From contig NC_011312.1 of assembly GCF_000196495.1 (NCBI RefSeq), positions 2,666,001 to 2,730,000 on the forward strand: a DNA stretch of 64,000 nt, in the 5' to 3' direction. Position 1 is the first letter of the stretch. Each line of letters begins with the position of its first letter. Position numbers and translations under genes: made by a program. This DNA comes from Aliivibrio salmonicida LFI1238 (GTDB lineage: Bacteria > Pseudomonadota > Gammaproteobacteria > Enterobacterales > Vibrionaceae). The notes beneath the pieces were generated by a model that was not told the DNA's origin, did not search any database, and worked only from the letters and a program-made list of their open reading frames with translations. Positions 35,550-45,385 of this stretch are shown here, piece after piece.

Positions 35550-38339
35550 ATGACAAAATACGGCTTACGTGCACGAGTCATCACACTAACATTAGCACCA
35601 ACGTTAATTATTGGTTTGCTATTAAGTGGCTTTTTCACCATAAACAGATACCACGATCTTGAAACTCAGTTAGTCTCAAGTGGAACCAGTATTATTGAAC
35701 CGCTTGCTATTTCAAGTGAATACAGCATGACAGCAAAAAATCGTGAAGCCGTACGTCGACTGATCAGCTATGCGCATCGAAAACACTCAAAAATTGTGCG
35801 TAGTATTGCGGTGTTTGATGAAAATCATGACCTGTTTGTCACGTCCAATTTTCATCCTAACTTTGAAAGCCTCACTTTTCCTAAAGACAAACCTATCCCG
35901 CTTCTGCTTGATATTGAATTTTTAGATGATTCATTAATTTTAAGAGCGCCAATTTTAGCCGAGGGGCAATTTACCGCAAACTTTGATGCTTCCCATGTCA
36001 ATGAGGCGCTAGGGTATATTGCTATTGAGCTCGATTTATCAAGCTTACGACTCCAGCAATACCAAGAGATATTTTCAGCCTTATTAGTCTTAATTTTAGG
36101 TCTCAGCTTATCTGGCGTTTTTGCCTTTCGTTTGATGCAAGACGTAACCCAACCTATTTCACACATGGTAAGTGTTGTTGACCGTATTCGCCGTGGTCAC
36201 TTGAATGTGCGTATCGAGAATAAATTGCATGGCGAATTAGATACTCTCAAAAACGGCATCAATGCCATGGCGATTTCTTTATCTGATTATCATGTTGAAA
36301 TGCAACAAAGCATCGACCAAGCGACTTCCGATTTACGAGAAACGTTAGAACAGCTTGAAATACAAAACGTAGAGTTAGACATCGCTAAAAAACGCGCTCA
36401 AGAAGCTGCTCGAGTTAAATCTGAATTTTTAGCAAACATGTCTCACGAACTGAGAACACCACTCAACGGGGTTATTGGTTTTACTCGTCAAATGCTAAAA
36501 ACATCACTGTCTGATAATCAAAAAGATTACCTACAAACCATTGAGCGATCGGCCAATAATTTATTGACCATCATTAATGACATTCTTGATTTCTCCAAAT
36601 TGGAAGCGGGCAAATTACTGCTAGAGAATCTACCGTTTGATTTCCAAGACAGTTTAGATGAAGTGGTTAGCTTACTCGCCCCAAGCGCTCACGAAAAAGG
36701 ATTAGAAATTACGTTAAAAATCGACCCTCGCATTCCATCTGGGTTAATTGGTGATCCTTTACGAATTCAGCAAGTACTAAACAATTTGGTTGGTAATTCA
36801 ATTAAATTTACAGAAAAAGGCAACATCGATATCTCCATCGAGTTAAAACACCTTAATGATGACTTTATTGATGTGCAGTTTGTGGTTCGAGATACCGGCA
36901 TTGGTATATCTGAGCGTCAACAAGCACAACTATTCCAAGCATTTAGTCAAGCGGATGCGAGTATATCTCGTCGTTATGGTGGTACTGGCCTTGGTCTTGT
37001 TATTACTCAAAAACTCGTGTCTCAAATGGGCGGAGAAATAGGATTAAGCAGTCGTCTTCATCAGGGATCTACATTCTGGTTTACGATGAGAATGCATCCA
37101 ACAGAATTACCAATGATTGATGAACGAGATGTCAGCCAATTAGAGAAGAAAAAACTGCTCTTAATTGAACCTAATATGCAGTCAGCCTCCATATTACAAC
37201 AACAATTTATTCACCATGGTGTCTTCGTCACTTACCGTTCTACATTGCCAGACACACTTGAAAATCACGATTATGCATTAATAAGTTTAAGCTCAAGCGA
37301 TAAACCTGATGCAGAAGCATTAAAAGCAATGGTTAAGAAAATTACACCATATTGCCCAACAATTGTAATTGGATTACCAAGTACTGAACTGACCTTAACC
37401 GAAGAGCTCAATAAATATTCATACATGACGTGTTTATCAAAACCGTTTGCGAAGAAAAAACTATTAGATGCTTTATTAGTACAACCGAATTCTCAAGTTA
37501 TCGAAGCGTTACCTGATTTAATGGCGTCACATGACGTGCCAAAACGCTTACCGATCAAAGTGATGGCTGTTGATGATAACCCAGCAAACCTTAAGCTAAT
37601 CTCAGCATTACTGCATGAACAAGTTGAAAGTGTGGTTACCTGTAAGAATGGTATTGATGCCGTACAACAAGCAACAGAGCAAAAGTTTGATATTATTTTG
37701 ATGGATATTCAAATGCCGAAAATGGACGGCGTAATGGCATGCAAAGAGATCCGAAAAACAGCCCTGAATTCTGGAACGCCTATTGTTGCGGTAACGGCTC
37801 ATGCAATGGCCGGTGAACGAGAAAGATTGATTAGCGAAGGCATGGACGATTACTTAACAAAGCCAATTGAAGAACATGTACTGCAACAAGTCATCATTCA
37901 TTGGAGTCCATTAACCGATCATAAGGAAGTAGAAAAAATCGTTATTCTTCCTGATAATATTCCTGATATTACAATTGATGATCCATCTTGCCCTGCGACT
38001 AGTAGCATTGATTGGAGTGCAGCACTAAAACAATCAGCAGGAAAAGAAGATCTCGCAAAAGAAATGTTGCTTATGCTTATTGAGTTTATTCCAGAAGTCG
38101 ATAGCTGGGTGACGAAAGCCATTGATAAAAAAGCAACAGCAGAAGATCTTTGCCACTATATCCATAAGCTTCATGGTAGCAGTTCATATTGTGGGGTATT
38201 ACGACTAAAGCAATTGTGTAATTTGATAGAGACGGCGTTACGACAAGGACAAGACATTAAAAATATTGAGCCTGAGTTATTCGAACTTCAAGACGAAATG
38301 GAAAAAGTAACCTCTGACGCTCAAATCTTACTTAACTAA
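35550..38339 (+). CDS. barA: Hybrid sensor histidine kinase BarA (VarS)
   Basis: A 929-residue tripartite inner-membrane kinase that phosphorylates UvrY/VarA (GacA) to drive csrB-type small RNAs and carbon/virulence control. Order: N-terminal transmembrane helix (about 9-30), periplasmic sensor, second helix (about 175-195), HAMP, HisKA with phosphoacceptor His near 298 (MSHELRTPLNG), HATPase with NSIKF, DTGIGIS and GGTGLGLVI. A degenerate receiver (LLIEPNMQ) follows, then an active receiver with Asp near 718 (LMDIQMPKMDG), and an Hpt domain with His near 875 (HKLHGSS). It is divergent from rlmD and convergent with acpS. Confidence 0.94.
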   Translation: MTKYGLRARVITLTLAPTLIIGLLLSGFFTINRYHDLETQLVSSGTSIIEPLAISSEYSMTAKNREAVRRLISYAHRKHSKIVRSIAVFDENHDLFVTSNFHPNFESLTFPKDKPIPLLLDIEFLDDSLILRAPILAEGQFTANFDASHVNEALGYIAIELDLSSLRLQQYQEIFSALLVLILGLSLSGVFAFRLMQDVTQPISHMVSVVDRIRRGHLNVRIENKLHGELDTLKNGINAMAISLSDYHVEMQQSIDQATSDLRETLEQLEIQNVELDIAKKRAQEAARVKSEFLANMSHELRTPLNGVIGFTRQMLKTSLSDNQKDYLQTIERSANNLLTIINDILDFSKLEAGKLLLENLPFDFQDSLDEVVSLLAPSAHEKGLEITLKIDPRIPSGLIGDPLRIQQVLNNLVGNSIKFTEKGNIDISIELKHLNDDFIDVQFVVRDTGIGISERQQAQLFQAFSQADASISRRYGGTGLGLVITQKLVSQMGGEIGLSSRLHQGSTFWFTMRMHPTELPMIDERDVSQLEKKKLLLIEPNMQSASILQQQFIHHGVFVTYRSTLPDTLENHDYALISLSSSDKPDAEALKAMVKKITPYCPTIVIGLPSTELTLTEELNKYSYMTCLSKPFAKKKLLDALLVQPNSQVIEALPDLMASHDVPKRLPIKVMAVDDNPANLKLISALLHEQVESVVTCKNGIDAVQQATEQKFDIILMDIQMPKMDGVMACKEIRKTALNSGTPIVAVTAHAMAGERERLISEGMDDYLTKPIEEHVLQQVIIHWSPLTDHKEVEKIVILPDNIPDITIDDPSCPATSSIDWSAALKQSAGKEDLAKEMLLMLIEFIPEVDSWVTKAIDKKATAEDLCHYIHKLHGSSSYCGVLRLKQLCNLIETALRQGQDIKNIEPELFELQDEMEKVTSDAQILLN

Positions 38340-38357
38340 GACTTCCTATCTTAGTGA

Positions 38358-38387
38358 TACGCCATTAATCAAGTAATTAGTGGCGTA
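38358..38387. terminator. Hairpin between barA and acpS
   Basis: TACGCCATTAAT pairs with ATTAGTGGCGTA in the 51 bp between the convergent barA and acpS genes. There is no good T-run, so it may act as a weak bidirectional terminator or 3'-end protecting hairpin. Confidence 0.5.
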
Positions 38388-38390
38388 GTA

Positions 38391-38771
38391 TTAAGACTCA
38401 AAAATAACCGTCGCTACCGCATAATGACGCTCATCAGAAATGGTGAGGTGAATGTGTGACACTGAGGACTGCTGAGACAACACAAGTGCTTTACCCGAAA
38501 GCGTTAAGATCGGTTTTCCATTATCATCATTTGAAATCGTAAAATCATGAAAAGTCACTCCATGAGAAATTCCAGTCCCTAAGGCTTTTGACGCGGCTTC
38601 TTTTGCGGCAAAACGTTTTGCGAGAAAACGCCCTTTTTGCTTTAATCCTTGATAACGCTCAAACTCAGACTGACTTAAGATGCGTTCAGCGAACGCATCT
38701 CCTGAGCGAGAAAGGGCTTTCTCTACCCTTTCTATTTCAGCGATATCAGTCCCAAGGCCAACAATTGCCAT
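38391..38771 (-). CDS. acpS: Holo-[acyl-carrier-protein] synthase AcpS
   Basis: A 126-residue phosphopantetheinyl transferase, the same length as E. coli AcpS, that attaches the 4'-phosphopantetheine of CoA to apo-ACP in fatty-acid synthesis. The metal/active-site motifs are GLGTDIAEIERVEK with Asp9, and RFAAKEAASKALGTG with the Glu. It overlaps pdxJ by one base (TAATG), forming the recO-pdxJ-acpS unit typical of gammaproteobacteria. Confidence 0.97.
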   Translation of the reverse strand: MAIVGLGTDIAEIERVEKALSRSGDAFAERILSQSEFERYQGLKQKGRFLAKRFAAKEAASKALGTGISHGVTFHDFTISNDDNGKPILTLSGKALVLSQQSSVSHIHLTISDERHYAVATVIFES

Positions 38772-39502
38772 TACTTACGAGCACCTAGCATAATTCTATG
38801 CATATCAGCGACCGCTTTCTCTAATCCATCAAACACCGCTCTTCCCATAATCGAGTGACCAATATTTAACTCATAGATTTCAGGCAATGCTGCGATAGCT
38901 TCAACATTGTGATACGTCAAACCATGACCCGCATTAACAATCAGCCCTTTACTTGCCGCATAAGTTGCCCCTGCCGCAATTTTTTTCAATTCAATTTGTT
39001 CGGCTTCTTCTGTTTCTGCATCAGCATACGCACCAGTATGAAGCTCAATAAAAGGAGCCCCACACGCAACAGCTGCATCAATCTGGGCGTTATCTGCATC
39101 AATAAACAAGGATACTTTAATACCTGCTTTTGATAACGTTTGAGTTGCGGCTTTCACTTTTTCAAGTTGACCAACGACATTCAAACCACCTTCAGTAGTT
39201 AACTCTTCACGCTTTTCTGGCACAAGACAAACAAATTCTGGCTGTGTTTCTAATGCAATTCCGACCATTTCATCCGTCACTGCCATTTCTAAATTCATTC
39301 GAGTTTGCAGTGTTTCACGTAAAATTCGCACATCACGATCTTTTATATGACGACGATCTTCACGTAGATGAATCGTAATACCCGCAGCACCTGCACGTTC
39401 TGCAATTTCAGCAGCGTGCACTGGATCGGGGTATTTAGTCCCTCTTGCATTACGAAGAGTGGCTACGTGATCGATATTGACGCCAAGTAAAATTGAACTC
39501 AT
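38771..39502 (-). CDS. pdxJ: Pyridoxine 5'-phosphate synthase PdxJ
   Basis: A 243-residue TIM-barrel enzyme, the same length as E. coli PdxJ, which condenses deoxyxylulose 5-phosphate with 3-amino-2-oxopropyl phosphate to pyridoxine phosphate in de novo B6 synthesis. Conserved segments are LGVNIDHVATLRNARG, ITIHLREDRRHI, VNAGHGLTYHN and ELNIGHSIMGRAVF. It overlaps recO by 4 bp at the start and acpS by 1 bp at the end. The window thus has both a de novo (pdxJ) and a salvage (pdxY) PLP gene. Confidence 0.97.
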   Translation of the reverse strand: MSSILLGVNIDHVATLRNARGTKYPDPVHAAEIAERAGAAGITIHLREDRRHIKDRDVRILRETLQTRMNLEMAVTDEMVGIALETQPEFVCLVPEKREELTTEGGLNVVGQLEKVKAATQTLSKAGIKVSLFIDADNAQIDAAVACGAPFIELHTGAYADAETEEAEQIELKKIAAGATYAASKGLIVNAGHGLTYHNVEAIAALPEIYELNIGHSIMGRAVFDGLEKAVADMHRIMLGARK

Positions 39503-40215
39503 TTTAGAATACTCCTTGTTCTTGGAAGAAACAGTTCCCTACTTTTTAGGGGCTTACCGCCAAGATACGGCTTTAAGGCTATACGTGTAAAGCGTTTTGC
39601 CGCTTTTAATTGCTCTGGTGTTATAAATCGACGCTCACTGATAGCGATAAGTTCATCACCTTTGAAACTCATTAAAGGGTCGTGTCGAATCGATGCCATG
39701 AACCCTTTCTGTTCTCTGTAGCGATACGTCATTTCAGGAGAAACCATTTCACCACTGCCTGCGCAATGCAAGAAATCCACGCCATAACCCAATGACGACA
39801 GTAAAGCCAATTCAAAACGTCTTAATGCAGGTTCTGGGTTTTTAGTCTGAGCAAGTTCAGTCAATGCGGTGAGATAATCGAGAAATAAAGCAGGATACGG
39901 GGTTTCTTGTTCAATCACCCTTACCACTAGTTCATTAATGTATAAGGCTGAATATAAATTAATTCCAGTGAGAGGAATAGCCAGACTGATAGTTTCAGCT
40001 TGACGCAAAGTTCGCATTGAGCCTTTACCCGACCATTTCATCAATAGCGGTGTAAATGCTTGTAATACACCTTTAAGGTTTGAACGCTTACTGCGTGCCC
40101 CTTTAGAGATAATAGATAAACGGCCATACTCTTCGCTAAATACATCTAAAATTAGACTGCTTTCGCTATACGGTCTACGGTGCAGGACAAAACAACGTTG
40201 TAAGCCTTCTTCCAC
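39499..40215 (-). CDS. recO: DNA repair protein RecO
   Basis: A 238-residue protein (E. coli 242) of the RecFOR pathway, which loads RecA onto SSB-coated single-stranded DNA at gaps. It has an N-terminal OB fold (about 1-80, with FVLHRRPYSESSLILDVFSEE) and a C-terminal helical domain. It overlaps pdxJ by 4 bp. A terminator separates it from era upstream, so it probably has its own promoter within the 127 bp gap. Confidence 0.93.
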   Translation of the reverse strand: MEEGLQRCFVLHRRPYSESSLILDVFSEEYGRLSIISKGARSKRSNLKGVLQAFTPLLMKWSGKGSMRTLRQAETISLAIPLTGINLYSALYINELVVRVIEQETPYPALFLDYLTALTELAQTKNPEPALRRFELALLSSLGYGVDFLHCAGSGEMVSPEMTYRYREQKGFMASIRHDPLMSFKGDELIAISERRFITPEQLKAAKRFTRIALKPYLGGKPLKSRELFLPRTRSILK

Positions 40216-40258
40216 ATTTATTACCTATAATAAAGTTCGCAATACACTTTGATAACAA

Positions 40259-40312
40259 CAAAAAAATCCCAAATAACTAAAATAATTTTATCTACTTAAG
40301 TTATATGGGATC
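40259..40312 (-). terminator. Terminator after era
   Basis: On the minus strand ATCCCATATAACT pairs with AGTTATTTGGGAT (one mismatch), followed by TTTTTTG. It ends the lepB-rnc-era unit before recO. Confidence 0.8.
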
Positions 40313-40342
40313 TTGTTTTAGCTCTTATTTATATCTAGAGGA

Positions 40343-41308
40343 TTATAAATCGTCGATGTAACCAAGAGAACGAAGTGCTCGCTCATCATCAGCCCAACCA
40401 GATTTAACTTTAACCCAAAGTTCTAAATACACTTTGCGGTCAAATAACCCTTCCATATCAAGACGAGCTTCACGACCAATGACTTTGATCTTTTCGCCGT
40501 TCTTACCTACGACCATTTTCTTTTGGCCAAGACGTTCAACAAGGATCAAACCATTAATATGAAAACCATCCATTTTAGGATTGTAATCAAAACGTTCGAT
40601 CTCTACTGTTACCGAATATGGCAGTTCTTCACCCGTAAAACGCATCAGCTTTTCACGAATGATCTCTGAAGCCATAAAGCGTTGTGAACGGTCAGTTACG
40701 TATTCTTCAGGGAAATGATGAACTGCTTTTGGTAAATGATCACGAACTAGCTTTTGAACAACATCAACATTAGAGCCTGATTTTGCTGAAATTGGCACAA
40801 CGTCAACAAAGTCCATTTTTTCAGTCATCGTTTGAAGATGAGCCATAACGTCATTTTTATCTTTAACGTTATCTACTTTGTTTACCAATAGAACAGTAGG
40901 GAATCCAGCTTTTCTCAGCTTATTCAATACCATTTCATCGTCTGGTGTCCAGTGAGTACCATCTACCAAGAATAAAACCAAGTTAACATCACTTAATGAT
41001 GAGCTTGCAGCACGGTTCATTAAGCGGTTAATCGCACGCTTTTCTTCAATATGAAGACCTGGCGTATCAATATAAATCGCTTGATAATCCCCTTCCGTAT
41101 CAACACCCATAATGCGGTGACGAGTCGTTTGAGGTTTACGAGATGTAATCGAAATCTTCTGTCCCAATATTTGGTTTAGAAGTGTTGATTTACCTACGTT
41201 TGGACGACCAACGATAGCAATAAAGCCACAGTGTTGGTTGTCGCTAGATTCTGTTTTAGCTTCTGATGAGAAGTACGCATCTAGATCGAATTCTTTGTCA
41301 TCTGACAT
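40343..41308 (-). CDS. era: GTPase Era
   Basis: A 321-residue essential GTPase (E. coli 301) that binds 16S rRNA and helps 30S maturation. It has a 25-residue acidic N-terminal extension, G1 GRPNVGKS at 34-41, the DTPG switch, NKVD, and a C-terminal KH RNA-binding domain containing VVGKNGEKIKVIGREAR. It overlaps rnc by one base (TAATG). The conserved lepB-rnc-era linkage joins rRNA processing to ribosome assembly. The longer N-terminus is the main difference from E. coli. Confidence 0.97.
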   Translation of the reverse strand: MSDDKEFDLDAYFSSEAKTESSDNQHCGFIAIVGRPNVGKSTLLNQILGQKISITSRKPQTTRHRIMGVDTEGDYQAIYIDTPGLHIEEKRAINRLMNRAASSSLSDVNLVLFLVDGTHWTPDDEMVLNKLRKAGFPTVLLVNKVDNVKDKNDVMAHLQTMTEKMDFVDVVPISAKSGSNVDVVQKLVRDHLPKAVHHFPEEYVTDRSQRFMASEIIREKLMRFTGEELPYSVTVEIERFDYNPKMDGFHINGLILVERLGQKKMVVGKNGEKIKVIGREARLDMEGLFDRKVYLELWVKVKSGWADDERALRSLGYIDDL

Positions 41309-41979
41309 TAGTTTACTTGTCCTAATGCTATGTCAGCAGCCGACTGTTCTGCCTTGCGGCGACTGCTTCCTTTGCCGATAACAGGCTTATCCAAGCCTGC
41401 TACGATACATTCAATAGTGAACTCTTGATTATGAGCTTCACCTTTAATTTTTGTCACAGTGTACGTTGGTAACGGCTTACGACGACCTTGTAGGTATTCT
41501 TGAAGACGTGTTTTTGGATCTTTTTGAGAGATACCTGGTTCAATCGAATCTAAGCGTGTTTTGTACCATGCTAAAATAATTCGACGAATGACTTCGGTAT
41601 CACTATCAAGATAAATACCACCAATGATCGCTTCAACCGCATCCGCTAAAATTGAATCTCGACGGAAGCCACCGCTTTTCAATTCGCCAGGGCCTAAAAA
41701 TAGGTAATCCCCTAACTCAAATTCACGACCTAACTCAGCAAGAGTATGACCACGAACTAGCGTTGCACGCATACGACTCATATCACCTTCATCCACTTTA
41801 GGAAAACGGTGATAAAGTTCATCAGCAACCACAAAGCTCAAAATTGAATCGCCTAGAAATTCTAAACGTTCATTATGAGTTCCGTTAGCACTACGGTGAG
41901 TCAGTGCTAACTTAAGAAAGCCTTCATCATTAAATTTATAGCCTATTTTGCGTTCTAGGCGTTGTAATGGAGATGTCAT
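41308..41979 (-). CDS. rnc: Ribonuclease III
   Basis: A 223-residue double-stranded-RNA endonuclease (E. coli 226) that processes rRNA precursors and many mRNAs and sRNA duplexes. The RNase III signature ERLEFLGDSILSFVV holds catalytic Glu/Asp, with a second acidic cluster in DAVEAIIGGIYLDS. A C-terminal dsRNA-binding domain runs from about residue 153 (KTRLQEYLQGR) to the end. It lies 10 bp after lepB and overlaps era by 1 bp. Confidence 0.97.
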   Translation of the reverse strand: MTSPLQRLERKIGYKFNDEGFLKLALTHRSANGTHNERLEFLGDSILSFVVADELYHRFPKVDEGDMSRMRATLVRGHTLAELGREFELGDYLFLGPGELKSGGFRRDSILADAVEAIIGGIYLDSDTEVIRRIILAWYKTRLDSIEPGISQKDPKTRLQEYLQGRRKPLPTYTVTKIKGEAHNQEFTIECIVAGLDKPVIGKGSSRRKAEQSAADIALGQVN

Positions 41980-41989
41980 ATTATTTCAA

Positions 41990-42892
41990 TCAGTCTATGC
42001 CACCGATGCGGTTAAAACGAACACCAGTAGGAATAAAGGAAGGCAGCATACTATCGCTACCACGTTCAAATTCAAAGCTGATCCAGATCCCGACCGCTTT
42101 ACCAACTAAATTCGCTTCTGGGACAAAGCCCCAATAACGGCTGTCAGCACTGTTGTCACGATTATCGCCCATTACAAAATAGTTACCTTCTGGTACTACC
42201 CACTCGTTATACCCTGGTCGTGGTTGGTACATAGATACTCGATCAGAACGCATTGGGTTAACCAAAATATCATGCGTAGTATCACTTGCTAACTGCTCGG
42301 TATATTGAACTAAGTTAGTGCGATCTTGCATGAATTCACTGTCTTTCATGTTCGTTAACGGGATAATATTACACTTGCTCTCACCCTTTGGTTTCACACA
42401 AATTTGCTTAGAAGCGCTGTAAATAACAGTGTCACCAGGTTTACCTACTACACGTTTAATATAGTCGATATTTGGTTGTGGTGGATATTTAAAAACAACA
42501 ATATCACCACGTTCTGGTTTCCCCACATCTACAAGTTGTGTACGCCAAACAGGATCTTTAATTCCATAAGAGAATTTTTCGACCAAGATAAAATCACCGA
42601 CTAAAAGCGTCGGCATCATCGAACCGGATGGGATCTGGAACGGCTCATAAATAAATGAGCGCAACACTAAAACAAGGCCAATCACTGGAAAAATAGAAAC
42701 AGCTTGTTCTATCCATGCTGGTTGAGGAGCGACTTTTACAAGTGTTGCATCATCAACTTGTCCATTCGCTTGCTCACGGGCGGCTGCAATTTTTTGTTTG
42801 CGCTTTGGTGCCAAGACGAATTTATCAATAGTCCAAATAACACCAGTAAACAGTGTTACTAAAACTAAAATCAGTGAAAAAGTGTTAGCCAT
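41990..42892 (-). CDS. lepB: Signal peptidase I LepB
   Basis: A 300-residue inner-membrane serine protease (E. coli 324) that cleaves signal peptides of secreted proteins. It has an N-terminal transmembrane helix (about 4-21), a cytoplasmic basic loop, a second helix (about 62-80), then the periplasmic catalytic domain. The Ser-Lys dyad is Ser91 (PSGSMMPTLL) and Lys146 (YIKRVVG). GDNRDNSADSRYWG marks Box E. It is followed at 10 bp by rnc; a hairpin separates it from lepA. Confidence 0.95.
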   Translation of the reverse strand: MANTFSLILVLVTLFTGVIWTIDKFVLAPKRKQKIAAAREQANGQVDDATLVKVAPQPAWIEQAVSIFPVIGLVLVLRSFIYEPFQIPSGSMMPTLLVGDFILVEKFSYGIKDPVWRTQLVDVGKPERGDIVVFKYPPQPNIDYIKRVVGKPGDTVIYSASKQICVKPKGESKCNIIPLTNMKDSEFMQDRTNLVQYTEQLASDTTHDILVNPMRSDRVSMYQPRPGYNEWVVPEGNYFVMGDNRDNSADSRYWGFVPEANLVGKAVGIWISFEFERGSDSMLPSFIPTGVRFNRIGGID

Positions 42893-42924
42893 TACATTCC
42901 CTTAAGTTATTAAGTGTTGCATAA

Positions 42925-42962
42925 CAAAGAAAGCGAAGACCATTGATCATCGCTTTCTTTGA
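42925..42962 (-). terminator. Hairpin between lepA and lepB
   Basis: CAAAGAAAGCGA pairs perfectly with TCGCTTTCTTTG over 12 bp. Only short T stretches follow on the minus strand, so partial termination or attenuation between lepA and lepB is possible. Confidence 0.5.
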
Positions 42963-43012
42963 GCTGTAATAAAGTTTAATTTACTTCACTCTGAATAATC
43001 AGAAGTAATAAA

Positions 43013-44806
43013 TTAATCTTTACCTACATGAAGAATCGCAAGGAAAGCTTCTTGAGGTAATTCAACATTACCAATCTGCTTCATGCGTTTCTTACCGTCT
43101 TTTTGCTTCTTCAACAGTTTTTTCTTACGGCTAATATCACCACCGTAACATTTTGCGATTACATTTTTACGTAATTGCTTAACCGTTGAACGTGCAATAA
43201 TATGCCCGCCGATTGCTGCTTGAATTGCAATATCAAACATTTGGCGAGGGATGAATTCTTTCATCTTCTCAACCAGCAAACGACCACGACCTTGTGCATT
43301 ATCATGGTGAGTAATGATAGCAAGAGCATCGACTCTTTCAGCATTAATCAATACGTCAACACGAACCATGTTAGAAAGTTCATAACGTTGGAAGTTGTAA
43401 TCTAATGATGCATAACCACGAGAGGTTGACTTCAAACGGTCGAAGAAATCTAACACCACTTCAGACATTGGAATATCATAAGTTAATGCCACTTGGTTGC
43501 CATGATAAATCATATCAACTTGAGTACCACGCTTTTCAATACATAGGCTAATTACATTGCCTAAGTATTCCGCTGGCACCAAAATATTACAACGCGCAAT
43601 TGGTTCACGTATTTCGTCTAAGTCGTTCACTGCTGGCAGTTTTGCTGGACTATCTACATACAGTAAATCACCATTATTCAACACAACTTCGTACACTACC
43701 GTTGGTGCAGTTGTAATAAGGTCAAGATCGTATTCACGCTCTAAACGCTCTTGAATGATTTCCATGTGTAGCATACCAAGGAAGCCACAACGGAAACCAA
43801 AACCAAGTGCTGAAGAACTTTCTGGTTCATAGAAAAGAGACGCATCATTTAAGCTTAATTTACCCAATGCATCACGGAAGTTTTCATAATCATCCGATGA
43901 TATAGGGAATAAACCAGCATATACCTGTGGTTTTACTTTTTGGAAACCAGGTAAGCGCTCTTCACAGCCACCTTTAGCGTGAGTTAATGTATCACCCACT
44001 GGTGCGCCTAAAATATCTTTAATACCACAAACAACCCAGCCTACTTCACCTGTGTTTAATCCATCAGTATCCACTTGTTTTGGAGTGAAGATACCAATGC
44101 GGTCAACATTCCATGCTTGGCCAGTGCTCATTACTTTAATTTTGTCATTTTTCTTCAATGAGCCATGTTTAACTCGAACTAAAGAAACAACACCTAAGTA
44201 ATTATCAAACCATGAGTCAATGATCAACGCTTGGGTTGGACCTTCTGGATTGCCTTCCGGTGCTGGAATGCATTTAACAATCGTTTCAAGAACGGCATCA
44301 ACACCTAACCCAGTCTTTGCTGAACAACGTGTCGCTTCCATCGCTTCAATACCAACGATGTCTTCAATTTCTTCTGCTACACGATCAGGATCAGCCGCTG
44401 GTAAGTCAATCTTATTCAAGATTGGAACGACTTCTAAATCCATTTCAAGAGCGGTATAACAGTTTGCTAGAGTTTGAGCTTCTACACCCTGACCTGCATC
44501 AACCACTAATAATGCGCCTTCACAAGCCGCAAGTGAACGTGATACTTCGTATGAGAAATCAACGTGTCCAGGTGTATCGATAAAGTTTAGTTGATAAGTT
44601 TCACCATCGTTCGCCGTGTAGTTTAGAGTTACACTCTGGGCTTTAATAGTGATACCACGTTCACGTTCTAGATCCATTGAATCAAGAACTTGTGCTGCCA
44701 TTTCACGGTCTGACAGGCCACCACAAACTTGGATAAGGCGGTCAGATAGTGTTGATTTACCGTGATCGATATGGGCAATAATAGAAAAATTACGAATATG
44801 CTTCAT
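43013..44806 (-). CDS. lepA: Elongation factor 4 (LepA)
   Basis: A 597-residue translational GTPase (E. coli 599), implicated in 30S biogenesis and back-translocation under stress. The G domain has AHIDHGKST at 11-19, DTPGHVDF and NKIDLP. EF-G-like domains II, III and V follow, then the unique LepA C-terminal domain with Lys/Arg-rich DISRKKKLLKKQKDGKKRM. It precedes lepB on the same strand, as in E. coli, with 120 bp between. The upstream neighbour is rseC. Confidence 0.97.
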   Translation of the reverse strand: MKHIRNFSIIAHIDHGKSTLSDRLIQVCGGLSDREMAAQVLDSMDLERERGITIKAQSVTLNYTANDGETYQLNFIDTPGHVDFSYEVSRSLAACEGALLVVDAGQGVEAQTLANCYTALEMDLEVVPILNKIDLPAADPDRVAEEIEDIVGIEAMEATRCSAKTGLGVDAVLETIVKCIPAPEGNPEGPTQALIIDSWFDNYLGVVSLVRVKHGSLKKNDKIKVMSTGQAWNVDRIGIFTPKQVDTDGLNTGEVGWVVCGIKDILGAPVGDTLTHAKGGCEERLPGFQKVKPQVYAGLFPISSDDYENFRDALGKLSLNDASLFYEPESSSALGFGFRCGFLGMLHMEIIQERLEREYDLDLITTAPTVVYEVVLNNGDLLYVDSPAKLPAVNDLDEIREPIARCNILVPAEYLGNVISLCIEKRGTQVDMIYHGNQVALTYDIPMSEVVLDFFDRLKSTSRGYASLDYNFQRYELSNMVRVDVLINAERVDALAIITHHDNAQGRGRLLVEKMKEFIPRQMFDIAIQAAIGGHIIARSTVKQLRKNVIAKCYGGDISRKKKLLKKQKDGKKRMKQIGNVELPQEAFLAILHVGKD

Positions 44807-44895
44807 GAATGACGTGACAAACTCAATTAGTTAATGGGATTGGATCGTGAGATCAAGTAACGGGATTCTACCCAATTTCCTCGCAAGTCGCTATC

Positions 44896-45381
44896 TTATC
44901 CTGCGGCATTTACTGAGATAGTGTCAGAAATTGACTCGCCAAGGACTCTAATTAGACTAACTTGTTGTTCTGTTTTCTGTTCAATACGATGAGAAAGGGT
45001 TTTCGCAATAAAATACCCTCCCCACGATGAAAGTCCAGCAATTACAATTGTTGTCACCTCTCCGATACCAATTAAAGGAGAAATTAACCATTCAGAGATT
45101 AAGGCGCCAAATAAAAGAAAAAACAGAGGTACAAGATAAACAATAGCAGCGGATTGAAGTAAGTTTTTCTCTGGTAAACCAATTTCAACCATTTGCCCAA
45201 TCGTTAATTTTTTATCCGTATGAAAAGCCCAATGATGTACTTTTCCAGGAAGGACCTTAGAGACAATACCTGTCCCACAAGAATCTTGTGACGCACAATG
45301 ATTACAACTTGTTTTTTGTTGGCAACCAACAACAACAATATCATCTTGAACATCAAGAACCGTTGCTAATGCAGTCATCAT
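44896..45381 (-). CDS. rseC: SoxR-reducing system / sigma-E regulator protein RseC
   Basis: A 161-residue inner-membrane protein (E. coli 159) encoded last in the rpoE operon. A Cys-rich N-terminal domain (CNHCASQDSCGTG, about residues 23-36) is followed by two transmembrane helices at about 80-120. It has been linked to SoxR reduction and to sigma-E modulation. The start at ATG 45381 has AAGGAG upstream and lies 4 bp past the rseB stop; an extended frame to 45438 is not supported. Confidence 0.9.
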   Translation of the reverse strand: MMTALATVLDVQDDIVVVGCQQKTSCNHCASQDSCGTGIVSKVLPGKVHHWAFHTDKKLTIGQMVEIGLPEKNLLQSAAIVYLVPLFFLLFGALISEWLISPLIGIGEVTTIVIAGLSSWGGYFIAKTLSHRIEQKTEQQVSLIRVLGESISDTISVNAAG

Positions 45382-45385
45382 ATTC

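Noticed and set aside
36856..37041. 61-codon ORF within barA
   Set aside because: It is an alternative frame inside the kinase ATPase domain, with no independent evidence.
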